Below, piece after piece: positions 12,473 to 24,798 of a stretch of DNA of 64,000 bases (its first letter is position 1; the number at the start of each line of letters is the position of its first letter). A program made the translations under genes and the position numbers. The stretch is from Rotaria macrura (Eukaryota > Rotifera > Eurotatoria > Philodinida > Philodinidae), in contig OENT01000277.1 in assembly GCA_900239685.1 (NCBI GenBank), forward strand, positions 62,001 through 126,000. The letters are read 5' to 3'. Under the pieces are notes generated by a model. The model was not told the origin of the DNA. It did not search any database and worked only from the letters and a program-made list of their open reading frames with translations.

Positions 12473-15400
12473 TCGAGACGAAGAATTGGACAGACCAGTT
12501 GATCTTAGTTTTTAAGAAACTTGTGAATAGAACTCATTAGCATCCTAATAACTTTTGATGAACTTATTACATTTAATAAAGATATTTCTATTGATTCACT
12601 GCTTTTAAATATAACATGAGAGGATGAACATGTAATATTTAAAAGACTGATCGCAGCCTCTCAATTGAAAGTGGACAACAGAATTAAGTACAATATGCTT
12701 TATTCGTGTTATTCGTGTTTTAACAAAAACTAGTTACTAGAAGAAAAGAAATTAATTTGATGAAATACCGATGTAAACGTTTCGAAATGAAAAAAAAATG
12801 ATGAGACTTTCCAGAATAACAATTAGTAACGAAATACGAAAATTTACTCAAGAATATTCTGTTGAGTCTAATCTAAAGATGTCTAAACTCGCTGAAGTCT
12901 TTTGTACATAAATATCTTTCTTTTAATAGGACTCGACCAATTCGAAATTTAAGTTTGATCTTTTTCAGCAATGCTGGTGATATAAAATAAATGATTAAAA
13001 TCTATTCAATCAATGGAATGCAAAATAGACACATATCACGACGAAATGTATTAAGCATATTTGACATCTACAGAAACACAAATATCCATAATATAGCAAT
13101 TAGAGAGAAGTTCATATATTTGTTTATAGTCGACTTGCCATTCATAATTCATGAAGCCATTCAAAATGGATATGATCGATAATCATTATATATGTACCTG
13201 ATTTCCATCAATATACATATATAAAGCCAGCACAGATCGAATTATTGCAATTGTTAATTTAATTGTTGCTGGTCACGACATTGAACTTGTTCAAAAACCT
13301 ATCCAAGAGCACTACTCTTAAAATATCAACCGTTTTATGTTTCCATCGGTTGTAAATTGTACAGTTGAAACGAATCCAAGGACTATTTAATGATCAAAAA
13401 TGCAATCATAAACAAATATGATACTAATCATGGCCAAGAAAAGTCAATAATGTAACCTTGTTTCAAATCTGATCAAAGATAATGAAAGATTATATATATA
13501 CATATCTAAATATATGCTACGATACACATGTTAAAACTCTCAATCAAGTTTTTTTAGACGAAATGAAACTGCGGTTAATTGTGATTTGAGCTGAAGGAAA
13601 TAACATGGAACAATGTATTTGATAAAAACAAAAAAAAACTGATATTGATTTAAAATGTTTTTAGACTTGAATGCATTAACATTAGTAGAAAGAATATATG
13701 AATACTTAGTAAAAATTTCATACACAGAAAACCTTTTTTTCTTACAATAGCTACCCAGGTCAAACAATAAAATGTTAAGATCTGAGAAGATTCTGCGTTT
13801 GATCTTGTCTGATCTGTCCAGATCAAATAAAAGAATCGTACAAGAAATCGTTGTCTCAGAAATCTGACATTAAGTTTTACTCCAAGATTTTTGAGAGATC
13901 TTGTTATTTTGTGAGATCTTATGCGACAGTCAGATCTGACGAGAATTTTCTAGCACGAATCAATGTGAAAATTTTGAGACCATAATTTTATGTACGATTT
14001 CATCTCATCTTACAAGACTTAAGGTATGATTTTTTCACTTGAGTATTCATTCAAATAACAATTCAATCATCGTATATATAACTGAAGTTTAAATCAGACT
14101 TATCATATTTATCATATTTGAGCATATAGAGATAGTTGTGTATGTACACAATAGAGAAAAAAAAACATTCAGAAACAATATGATAATGTGTTTCATCAGC
14201 TATTCAAATCATAATCGTTGGTTCATTTGAACAAACCATAATTTAGTAGAAGTGTGTTCACAGAAACGAGCGATTATTATTCTTCATAAATAAGGTATGC
14301 AGGAAAATAATCTTGGGTAATACTACGTACATATTCAAAGGTTGATTATGAATTTAAGTGGGATAGTCACATAATTGGATTAATTATTTTCTTAGTATAA
14401 AATATTGATAATGTTTTATGGTATATAGAACAATTTACTGTCAATCTTTAATTTATCAATACATATGGCAAGAGTATGGAAACATGAGGGCGAAGAAAAA
14501 GTTTGTAGAACCAAGCATACAAATCGACGAATATTTAATATACATCTGAAATGGCTTTAAAATTGCCATGCATCATTATATAGAAATTGTTTCTGACTTG
14601 AAAATAAAATATTGAAGTCAATCGTAGAAACATTATTTTGCTTTACTTTTTTATAATTCACCCTCATATGATTTCATATTTTTCCATATAGAATAGATGG
14701 TTCTTGTAATTTTTATGATTAATGCACAGTACTATAGATGATCTTGGATGGAAGTAGGTATTGTATAAAGAGACTTGTACTCATAAAGTCAATCCGTAGT
14801 TTCATATTTTCATTGATATGTGAAGAAAAATAGTGCCAAAAAACCTAGTTTCAACAGAAACCTTCGTAACCGTTAATTTTGCTAAAAGATTGTCGTATGC
14901 CATCTGTTTTAAATCAACAACTCTAAATACTGACATACATTATGACATATCAGTTGAAGATAAATGCTCAAAATGCCTTTCACTAGTAATATAATTGTTT
15001 ATATTTGACAAAAAAGAAAAGATGGATAGCTGTCAATGATGCTACTACTATTTTCGATGATTTTAATTGATGAGCATAACTAATCATAATCTCAAGAAAC
15101 TTAATTCTATGATGTGCTCAAGTTTAGAGAAAGATCATACGATGGGCTCTTAGTATTTTGTATCGTACTATATACGTATGTTTAGAATAGTATAAAAAGT
15201 TTTGAATTAAATAAAAATTCACTCCTAATACAACGGAGAGAAACCAAAAGTATGTGAGCCGCTTTTTGCTATTACAAAAATTGTTTCAGTTATAGTTAAC
15301 ATCGTGTTATGACCAAAAGCAGTATAGCATGGATTTTTAATTATCATTCTACTTATTTTTTCGAATTCAGATTTAAATGAAAGAAAACACAAGAAACAGA

Positions 15401-15691
15401 AAGAGAAATTTCTTGAGCAATAGAGACAAAACCTATCATCAACAAATAGGGATAATTCATTAGGACTAGAAACTAGAGTGCAATCGGAAAATTTCTAAAT
15501 AGCATCTGTTTTTCAGATGAGATTATTGGAAAATCTATAGCTTTAAAAACAATCATATTGATTAGCATGAGACTCAATGATAAATAATCAAATTTTTCAA
15601 TAATTAAAGATCTACAGAAAAACCTATTCTCTGTACACATCTGCAGCATTTGATATAATGGGAATTGATATCGGAAATTGAATCTTTTTAT
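12473..15691. other. Intergenic; one AGATCT-word repeat, otherwise nothing recognised
   Basis: AT-rich spacer between the convergent TEX264 and GPI-protein genes. Apart from the palindromic-word repeat at 13753 it holds only short frames without domains. A 28-codon open stretch near 13235 has no recognisable relative. Confidence 0.6.
13753..13990. repeat. AGATCT-word fold-back repeat with ACCCAGG start
   Basis: The segment begins ACCCAGGTC and then repeats AGATCT/TGATCT/GATCTT words in both orientations (AGATCTGAGAAG, TTGATCTTGTC, GAGATCTTATG, CAGATCTGACG). It resembles the inner element at 37333-37543 in both its start and its words. No CCTGGGT right end is seen, so the right limit is approximate and the copy may be truncated or decayed. 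Confidence 0.5.
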
Positions 15692-17581
15692 TTAAAATAA
15701 TAATAAGAGCAGTAGTATTTGTAATACCGATTGAACAACAAAATAAGAAAGATAAAATAGAGATGAACAAGAATTCGTTTGAATTAAACCTATTTTACAA
15801 CGAGCATCAGTCGAATGACGTGTGCATCCGTCCACACCGCCTGGACAGTTGATGTTTATTTGTGATTGAAGATAATGTTCCAGTTGTTGAAATTGACTTT
15901 GTACATCTTGTTGAGGACATTTGTCGAGACGAGATTTTAAACAACGAAAATATGTTGTTGCTTGTTGGCACCAACCACGTTTATTAACAGTATTCCATGA
16001 TGGATTAAATTTAACCGTAATCATTAATGGTTGACATAAATCGTTTATTGCCTTTACTTGACATACATCATTAGGTGCAAGTGTTTGTACAGGTATGGAA
16101 CCAAGAATACCATTTTTAGACGATACACCAGAAGTATGTGAACCACCACTACGAACTGAATCAGCTGGTTCTGGTTGCTTAGGAGAATCCCAGACTATAT
16201 TAAATTTGAAATCTTCAATTTTATCGCTACAAAAAGCCAAGAGATCGTCGACGCGTTTTCGAATACCTAAAATTGATAGAATAGAGCTAATAATTTTTAT
16301 TTGTATAGAAAATACGAGGTATTGTTCGTCTACCAAGTGAGCTAGGATGTTCTTTTTCTCTTAATATATTGACTACTAATCTCGTAAAACACCGAGTAAG
16401 ATAAGCTATCCAAAGAGCAGCTTTTGATACTGAGAACAAGAACACTTTTTACAACAAGAGTACAACCTTTTAAAAAAAATTCCCTAAACCAGCAACGATA
16501 CATATTAATGATGATCATTCGAGACATTCACTATGTTTACGTAAGAAACTATTCTACATCAGTGAATATCATTATACTATCTTATCAGTCGACTTGAACA
16601 AGTGTTTTTGAAACTAAAACAGACATAAATTTAGAACACGCATTCATCCAATTGGCTTAACATTGACTGTCCTCATAGTTTCTATAAACCTAATCTATTG
16701 GTTTTTCTGCAGAAACCAATACGATCTTATCTCGTGAAATAAATTCGATCAATTAAAACTATCCCATAATTAAATGAATGTTTGACCGTCTTTAATTTAC
16801 CGGCATTGTTGAAGTTTAGCCGTCAAACGCGTATATCAATTTAGTTATAAATGCTTGATACGTTCACCTAGACAAGTCCGTTTCTTCGATGGTACGAAGG
16901 ATAGTAAGATTTAGGTTATATTTTGTAACTTCAATGTGAGCTGTCAAATAAAACACAGAAGAAACTGATATGATATACTAAGATGTAAATATGTGCACGA
17001 TACTATGCATGCCGGATAGAAATTAATGCGATATTCATTTTTTCTGTTTCGGAAAATAATTATTTGTTATACATTTTGAAATATTCCATCAAGCACGCTA
17101 TATAAATCTATTCTCGGCAGCAAATGAACTGCAATTTCTTCAGTAATTGTGGTCTTGTCCTAGCATGGTGACGAATGTGAGACGATACGTTTGTCAGATT
17201 AGTATTTTTTTATACATACTAATTCAAATCTTTACTCGCAATTCGAATGAATAAAGTAAAAGGATAAAGATTTCAGAATTCAATTAGTTCTAAGTGTTAC
17301 TTAAGTTAAAGTCTCTATTGAAAAGTTCATTTCTTACCTTTCATAATTGATTCCATAGCCATTTCATATTTTTCTTTATTCTCACAACCACGATATTTTT
17401 TATGAACACATTCAAAATAAACTCGTGATGCAACACAATATTTTATCGGATCTGTTTCTCGGTCTTCTTTCTCTGGTTTTCGACCACATGCACGGGCACC
17501 CATCACATCACATGCATCTATGCTTGACATCATAACAGCCATAACAAAATAGACGAAATTCATTGAATAATGATATTGCAT
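15692..17581 (-). CDS. Cys-rich secreted protein, probably GPI-anchored; unknown family
   Basis: Exons are 17581-17338 and 16266-15692 (intron about 1.07 kb), giving 272 residues, or 266 if translation starts at the second Met (17563). The first 20-odd residues form a signal peptide (MNFVYFVMAVMMSSIDAC). The mature part has about 15 cysteines, including CGRKPEKED, YCVASRVYFEC, a Pro/Ser-rich linker, CQVKAINDLCQP and RGWCQQATTYFRCL. The end is a Ser/Asn-Cys cleavage-like region plus a long hydrophobic tail (LQILLLLLLF), as in GPI-anchored proteins. Two similar modules of the form C-x5-YF-x2-C suggest an internal duplication. I do not recognise the family. A cell-surface role is inferred. It lies about 400 bp downstream of POLR3H on the same strand. 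Confidence 0.6.
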
Positions 17582-17978
17582 CTCGTCTCATCGAAACTTC
17601 AAATGATTGTAAGGAAAAAAAGGCATTAATGTTCAGAATGTTGTTGTCACCTTCCCGACCAACAAGAGATTATACAAGACACGTTGGTATCAATTTTAAA
17701 TCATCGAGAAAGAATAGAAGAGATCACACACGCTCGAACTATGAAATTTCCGTTTTTTTTCTACTTCTTTCGTTATACGATCGATAGTTGTACCATTAAC
17801 GAAAAATGTCGATAAACCTATGTACGAGTGATCATTAACATTTTCTCATTAGACAAACAACATGAGCTTTGCTAAACGGCAGTTATGAAAGAGAACAAAT
17901 ATTTATTTAATGACAAAACTGACGCCCACCATGGCAATCACAATCGAAAAAACGTGTATCTATTACGTAGTTTTTACA

Positions 17979-19501
17979 TCAAGACGTTTCAATCCACCAT
18001 GATTTCAGTCCTAAACCAGGTTCAGATATTGAACCGATGATTGTATAAGGTACTTTTTTATCTTCATCATTGCTTGTTTGTGTTATGGATCCAGCATTAT
18101 TAGGCATTTCTTTTGGTGCTGTATCTTCGAATATTTCTTGTACAACTCGAAATCTAGAAGTCAATTTTTAAAAACAAAGACAAATGACAACGCCATCGAA
18201 GTCGATATGTTGCTATACCGTATTTCTTCACCAATATCCATGATCAGATCATGTGTTTCTTCGTCAGCTTCATACTGCCATGCCCATGTTTGTTCAGCTT
18301 CAATAAATCGAGATGGATGTTGCAGCTTCGTCGACGGTATAAGAATGTCATCAAAAAAACCTGTGTAAAACATCATTTTATTGGCTTCTTTTTGTAAGAA
18401 ATATTGATTATTTGATTTCACATTACCTAATGTTACTGTAATACCATCTTTACTTGATGATCGTATTTTACCTGTCAGAGAAAAATAAACACTCATTAAT
18501 TTTAGATACTATCGATACAGGTAAGTGGTTAGATTCAAATAATAGAAAAAGAACAACTTTCAACAAAAACGTTTCGTACGTTATTCTTACAAATAGAACT
18601 TATCTCAAGTCAATAAAAATAAGACATGTATAAAAATCAACGAATTTTCTTCTAAGCGAGATAGTATCATATAACTTGTGTATTTCGACGAGAAAAGCTT
18701 TCCAAAACAACCTTCTCAAAAGAAAAAAAAACGATCGAAACTATATTTTGTAATATAAAATCTAAAGAGTTAACTAAATGCTGTAGTTTTTTTTCAGTCA
18801 ATACGTTTTCCTAAGGTGATAATATGTATTTTTAAATATTCATCAAGTCCTACGACGGAAAAGCAGAGTTTTGTAATTGTCTCGGAAAATTTTCAAGTTG
18901 ACAAAGACATTACTCCATTTAACATTATGTGCATATATGAGTAATATTTCATAATCTCATTCAATTCATATCTACTGATTGAACTATAGGTATAAGTAGC
19001 AATTATATGTCCATATTGTCTCATAGTACTTTTGGTAATTCTTATCAATTGGTATTCATGAATACAGCCTAATCATTTGGATGCATGAAACCAAGTGAAT
19101 AAGTTCTCAAAGAGTTTTTTCAAATGGCACCGATGCTCTTTCTAGATGAACTCAATTCTTTCCATTGACTGATAGATCTTTATTAGGTTAAAATAGTCTA
19201 GTTAAAGCTGTTGTTGTTGTTCTTCTTTTTTCGTTTTCTTACCAACAAGAATTTCATCGATATTAGGACGGAAGACGACATAACGAAATTTGACTTTAAT
19301 GTGAAAATTAGCATCTGATGGCAATAGAATACAATCACCCATTGATAAAATATCATACAAACAAATACATAAGCCTAATTCTTGAAAAATTGTATTGGCT
19401 AATTTACGATCAAGTTCTTCAGCTACAATCGAACTCAATTGTTCGTTGAATAAATGTGGTGCAATAGAAACTGTATCGTCCAATGTTGCTACAACGAACA
19501 T
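17979..19501 (-). CDS. POLR3H: RNA polymerase III subunit RPC8 (POLR3H)
   Basis: This is the Rpb7-like stalk subunit of RNA polymerase III; with its partner RPC9 it contacts initiation factors and nascent RNA. Exons are 19501-19243, 18471-18427, 18360-18219 and 18153-17979, giving 206 residues (human 204). The N-terminal RNP-like fold shows LGLCICLYDI, VVFRPNIDEILVG. The OB-fold part shows GFFDDILIP, AEQTWAWQYEADEETHDLIMD and GEEIRFRVVQE, ending GSISEPGLGLKSWW, nearly identical to the human end. The second intron is 66 bp, a multiple of three and stop-free, so a read-through form would remain in frame. An AG 7 nt before the ATG and only 131 bp to the STOML2 stop suggest the two genes are co-transcribed. 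Confidence 0.93.
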
Positions 19502-19632
19502 TCTTTTCTAAAAGATGGTTTTAGAAAAAAAATTTAAGTTTTTTTTTTCATTAAATAAGTGTTTTCTAATCACATTCAATTCTTGTTTATTTATGTGCTT
19601 ATAAAACGAAAAAAACAATTAGTAACAATAAC

Positions 19633-22600
19633 CTATTTTGAGTCTTTTCCAGTAGTTGGCTTTGTAGCAGACCGTACTGATGTTATATTAGTAGTTGATT
19701 TTGAATCGTTTGGAATAGGAGATGGTTCTATGGTTGGACTTGACGAATGAGTTGATGTTGGTTGAGAGAGAAAACCTTGACGATCTTTTGATTGAAGATT
19801 GTTATAAATAGCCAATGCTGATGCGACCATCGATGACATATCACCAGTATTGCTGGGTAGAAGAATTGTATTATTTGTTCGAGCAAGATTACCAAATGCA
19901 TGAACATATTGTTCAGCGATTTGTAATGATGCTGCGTTACGTCCTTCCTAATAGAAAAACGAAAAGAAAGAATGATAGGAAAAGTTCGATGAATATTTGC
20001 TTTAAAGAACTAATTACTTCGGATTGAAGTTGATCAGAAATAATTTTAAGTGCTTCTGCGCGAGCATTAGCTCTCGTACGTATGGCTTCGGCTTCACCGG
20101 TTGCATTATTAATTTGTTCTAATTTAAAACCTTCACTAGCTAAGATGGTTGCTTGTTTTGTACCTTCAGCTTTGTTAATCTGTGCCTCTCGAATACCTTC
20201 ACTCTCTAGAATGGTAGCTCGTTTGCGTCTCTAAAAATTAAAATCAGTTGAGAATTTCTTTTCGCGTTATCCATCAACTCGTCATTAATCTACTTCAGCT
20301 TCGACTTGCATTTGCATAGCTTCTTGAACTTTTGCTGGAAGACGAATATCACGAATTTCATATCTATTAAATGGAATCAAGTTAAGTGAACTGTTTAATT
20401 CCAGTATTAGAATAACCTGAGACAAATAATCCCCCATGCCTTTGCTGCTTTATTGATAGCCTCTGTACAGAAAAAACAAGAAAAAAAACGCAAATGAATG
20501 AATGTACAAAATAAAATCAAGTACTTACCAACGATGCCAACATTGAGTGATTCTCTTTCACGAAATAATGTATCTAGCGCAATTTTACCGATTTCAGAGC
20601 GCATTGTTGTTTGTGCAAGTTGTGTTACAGCAAATTCAGCATCTTCAACACCATAACTTGCCTAATAGATTAGCAACATGGTATAGTGTGATTATTCAAG
20701 CGTTTTTATTAGTTACTATTTACCAAATAAGGATCAAAAACTTTGAGATATAATACACCATCAATATGCAATGTCACATTATCTAAATGTAATAATACAC
20801 ATTGTTAGATAAATCTGATTTTTCGTAGATTGTAGTTTAACTGATGACACATACGCCTTGAGATCATCGTTTCAGATTTACAAACATTTTACTGGTATAG
20901 TAGGATATGTTGGTATATTTAATTAGAAAAATATCGATAATCTAATAGTTCAAAGTCTACACCAAAATAAGTCGGCTCATAGCTAGGATACATGAAAGAT
21001 TTCTTAAGAAAACAAATATTGTGCCTTGATTAAATATAGATATCGTTTATTTTAAGATTCTGACAACTTTCACGAAAGTCGAATACCATTCATCATGAAA
21101 AAATACTACGTGGATGCGATTTTTCGAGTATTCCTTTCATCAATAAATCCATCCATAAGCATAATTTCAACACTGAATATTCGAGTTTTCGGCAGATACC
21201 GACCTTATCGCTTCAAAAGTGAGTATTGGGTTGGTAGGAAATCTTTTGCGTCTTTTTCGAAAAATTTCTTTTTATTTTTTAACTGTAAGAGTGCAACTAA
21301 GTTTTAACAATGAATGCTCTATTATTATCTATGACTTGTCAACAGCATCGTGGTAAAGAAAGAATCCTGCGTTCGTAGAAATCCTGCAACTTTTGGCCGA
21401 AGAAGTTGATGAGGTTGATTTTGAAGACGTTCTAGTCGTTGTACTTTTTCTCGGGCAAATGATTAGAAAGAGAATGTAACAAATGGTACTCGTTGAAGAT
21501 CGAGTTCGTAGAATACGATGGACATGAAAGCGCCGTTCATCCGAGCTCCAATGCTTTTTTACCCATTGAATTTGCAGTATGACGTCGAATGCGGTCATGT
21601 AAAAAATAAATTTTCTGCTGTTTTTTTCGGAAATTTTGCCGTAACTTAGCCCAATTGCTGACAGTAGAAATCAGTAGTAATAATGCTATCGGTTGGCAGA
21701 AGCGCTCATTGAATCATGTTTCTTACACTCCAGCAAGGACTGAAAATAACCATCCTTGGGTCAAGTTCAAGTTTGGCGCCGCTTTTCTGCCTTGTCCAGC
21801 TCCCAGTCATTGCTACTTGCGCAGAAGGTTCGCATACAGCACCAGCGTTCCATGGTTGGTAATAAGACTGCGGAGTCATTGATAGTTATGATGAGACGTC
21901 ATTAATTCCACACAATGATCAACCCTGAGTTAAAGCTGATGTGGTGAGAATTCCTGTGATATCCAAACTCCGTACTTGCACATTTTGCCTAATTCGTGCA
22001 AATGTGTTTCCACTGTAATATAAGAGCACCCAAGTCGCGCTCTGCTAAACACCTAGTAGTCAATATAGGATCTTCTTCGATAAGTTGCTTTACGATATCC
22101 ACATTCACCTATACTGGTCTCCCGGTATGAGGTAAATCGTTGAGTTCGAAGTTGCCGTTCTTGGATCGATGGAATTAATGTTGTGCTGTACGAATAGAGA
22201 GTACATCCTTCCCCATCGTACCACATATGTTGCTTGTTGCTTCCGTTGCTTGCTGATCCAAACGGAATTCATGAAGAAAGAGTAATCGTAGCGCTGTACG
22301 AGATATCTTCACTTCTAATTCGAGATCAACGTCTATGCGCATAATTTTGTTATTGTTCAAATGATATTCGTACCCTCTATATATAACCTGAGTATGGAAA
22401 CTTCTAGAACTTTCTCGCCGGTTCTAGGAAATATAAGACAAAAACGCAAAAGATTTCTTACCAACCCAATATTATACTAATTAGTTTGCAGCGAAAGTTT
22501 ATGAACATTCGTACTAACGAACGTATTCATATGTTTCTATATTAAAAACTCTTAATCATTTCCTATTTTGATCATCTGTCATTCAAAATCAAAGTATTCA

Positions 22601-23108
22601 AAATCGATGAAGTCTATTCAGTTGAAAAGAGAATAACTTCAAAAGCGATCAAGCAAACGTATACAGATTTGTCTTCATCGAAAACCAAACATCTATTGAT
22701 ACCTTTTGATATAACTGCTTGACTTGGAATTTCTATTGCAATTTCTTTTAGACTTTGCACATGGCGAATAGTATCAATAATTGGTATTATTATGTTTAAA
22801 CCCTTAAAAAGAAATCATTACATCATAGTTAAGATAAGTCTCTCATCGAAACTCACAGGGCTTAAAGTTTTATAAAATTTTCCCATTCGTTCAACAACCC
22901 ATGCTTCTTGTTGTGGTACAAAAAGAATACCTAAATTATATGGCAAACTAGAACGAAAACGATATTGTTGTTCACTTGTTGCAGTTGTTATTACACGTTG
23001 TAGAATTCGCCGCTAATTAAACAATATGAACAAAAGCTCAATCATAACTATATTTTAAATACTTACAGATGCGATCGGACCTAATGTTCGGTTCAATACG
23101 AATGCCAT
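19633..23108 (-). CDS. STOML2: Stomatin-like protein 2, mitochondrial (STOML2/SLP-2)
   Basis: STOML2 is an SPFH/prohibitin-fold scaffold of the mitochondrial inner membrane that binds cardiolipin and prohibitins. Nine exons: 23108-23067, 23012-22857, 22802-22703, 20782-20724, 20661-20529, 20462-20417, 20363-20294, 20230-20018, 19947-19633. All frames join, giving 377 residues (human 356). An Arg-rich N-terminus fits a presequence. The core shows VPQQEAWVVERMGKFYKTL, GLNIIIPIIDTIRHVQSL, DNVTLHIDGVLYLKVFDPY, FAVTQLAQTTMRSEIGK, FRERESLN and AMQMQVEAERRKRATIL. An Ala/Glu-rich coiled coil precedes ILLPSNTGDMSSMVASA and a Ser/Thr-rich tail. Intron 3 is 1.9 kb because it contains a mariner element; the other introns are short. 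It lies in tandem between the kinase gene and POLR3H. Confidence 0.93.
21226..22469 (-). mobile_element. Full-length mariner-type transposon in STOML2 intron 3
   Basis: A 1,244-bp element bounded by a TA duplication (21224-21225 and 22470-22471). The terminal inverted repeats are TTGGGTTGGTAGGAAATC... at the left and its near-perfect complement at the right: 25 bp with one mismatch (G/A). The GGTTGGT core is characteristic of mariner ends. The transposase reads on the minus strand, the same direction as STOML2. The host gene is intact around it, so the element is presumably removed with the intron. Confidence 0.92.
21330..22355 (-). pseudogene. Decayed mariner transposase
   Basis: On the minus strand the fragments follow a Hsmar-like transposase in order: LRLLFLHEFRLDQQATEA and RTAQ (helix-turn-helix region), NFELNDLPHTGRPV, VKQLIEEDP, RCLAERDLG, HLHELGKM, then FSPHQL and, near the end, LHDRIRRHTANS matching the usual LHDNARPHVA. 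Several frameshifts and stops break it, and the DDD catalytic region is badly scrambled. The Asn normally following LHD is Arg here. It cannot encode an active enzyme as read. Confidence 0.85.
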
Positions 23109-23346
23109 GTTATAAAAGCAACAAATATTTCTACAAAAAGAAAAGACGCTACATCTTCATGAAAATATATGATGATGCAGGAGTTTTGAAATAATGATTC
23201 ATGTTTCTATTTTTGATAATGTATATTTTATTTTGAATCAATCTGACTTCATTAAAGAAAATACATGTATAAAAAAAATAAGAAGATGACTATCTGGCAA
23301 TCATAATTTATGGTGAGAAAAGTTGTCGCTTCGTATCATCTGACAT

Positions 23347-24798
23347 TTAAATGAAAAAGAAAAACGTTAAAAGAATAAATCTATACCAAGTTTTCTTACT
23401 ATTTAAATGACTATAGTCACTTGGAAGATTCTCATCATTTGTACTTAAATCATTCATATGAAATGGATCTCGGCTATGACGATGTCTTGGTGCAGCCAAA
23501 CGTGGAATGTCTCCTGGTTTACACATTGAAGGGCCACTTGTGAAATAGAAAGATTCCAGTGCCTAATGAGAAAAAACCAAGAGGACAATTAAAATACGTA
23601 TTGAGACTTCCATTCTATGTGCTTTGATATTTTCGTTCATACTTGTTTAGCGGTTGCTCGATATCTCGGATTCATGACGAGCATACTTTTCAAAAGATCT
23701 AACTCTTGTTCATTGGCTTTTGGAAATTTCTTCTCAAATGTTTCGTCATTATGCAATAAACTTTCGTCATGAAATTGTAAAAAATGTTTAAATGTCTTAG
23801 CTTCCGGCCATGTTTTATCATTTGGTGGACCAAGTAAACGATATATCATTAAGATTTGTTCAATTTCACTCTTGCTTGGAAACACGATGTGTCGATTTAT
23901 TAACTCGCCAATAACAATACCTAATGACCACATATCAGTCGATGTGCCATACTGTCGATCACCAAGTAGAAATTCCGGTGAACGATACCAAGCCGGTGGT
24001 AAACGATGAAGTTTTCGACATGTATCATTAACATATATTGAAATACCAAAGTCAGCAATTTTGATTACTCCATGAGAATCGATCATGATATTTCCTGGTT
24101 TGATATCCTAGATGTTTAGAAAAAGGAATTCAGTAACAACAGAAACAATCAATATCGTACCTGATGCATTATACCAGATGAATGAATATATTCAAGACCT
24201 GAGAGCATCATATGAGCCATACATTTGATATGACTGTGAGAATAACGATTGTCTGTACAATGAATTAAACGCTAAAAAGTGCAAAGTCTTTCGTTTTCGT
24301 ATGAACACATTTTTGATACAAATTTCACTTACAGCAAGATCAGCAAACATTAATTCAAAGACCAGCACAGCTACTTTCGAATCTGGTGTATAGAATGAAT
24401 CGAGCAACTATAATAACAATCAGTTAGAATATATGCTTTCTTTTATTCGTTGACTAAATCGAATCGTACCTTAATAACATTAGGATGATCTAATTTTCGT
24501 AACATTTGCATTTCATTATCAGCTGCTGGTTCAGCCCAATCTGTATATTCTCCATGGCGGCCAACTTTAATCTATAAATAATTATGTACGATTCCATTTG
24601 ATATTTCGAAACAAGTACTTTTTTGATAGCCACTTCTTCGTTTGTTGGAAGATGTCGAGCTTTATAGATTCCCACAAGCTGTAAAAAGAATCCATAGCAT
24701 ATATAAAACAACTTGTTTTTTTACTATAGATATAATCCTACTGAATCTTCTACAATCACTTCATCGATCACATAATTTTCGGACTTAGCAGTCGCCAT
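23347..24798 (-). CDS. Divergent CDK7-like cyclin-dependent kinase
   Basis: CDK-family Ser/Thr kinase. Exons are 24798-24742, 24678-24619, 24571-24470, 24407-24333, 24271-24161, 24107-23643 and 23562-about 23400 (or to a stop at 23347 if the last gtaag is not used). N-lobe: GIYKARHLPTNEEVAIKKI, VGRHGEYTD, LRKLDHPNVIKLLDSF, close to CDK7. C-lobe: GLEYIHSSGIMHQDIKPGN, KIADFGIS, WYRSPEFLLGDRQYGTSTDMWSLG and a tail ALESFYFTSGP resembling CDK7/CDK20. Odd points: no Gly-rich loop consensus; HRD is HQD; the T-loop runs RKLHRLPPAWYRSPE without the THxVxTRW threonine segment. The catalytic Lys, Asp and DFG remain. CDK7 would be the CAK/TFIIH kinase, but this copy may be a diverged paralogue with altered control. 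CDK20 is the main alternative. Confidence 0.75.

Noticed and set aside
13201..13321. Open stretch reading AIVNLIVAGHDIELVQ
   Set aside because: Too short, without splice borders or a recognised relative.
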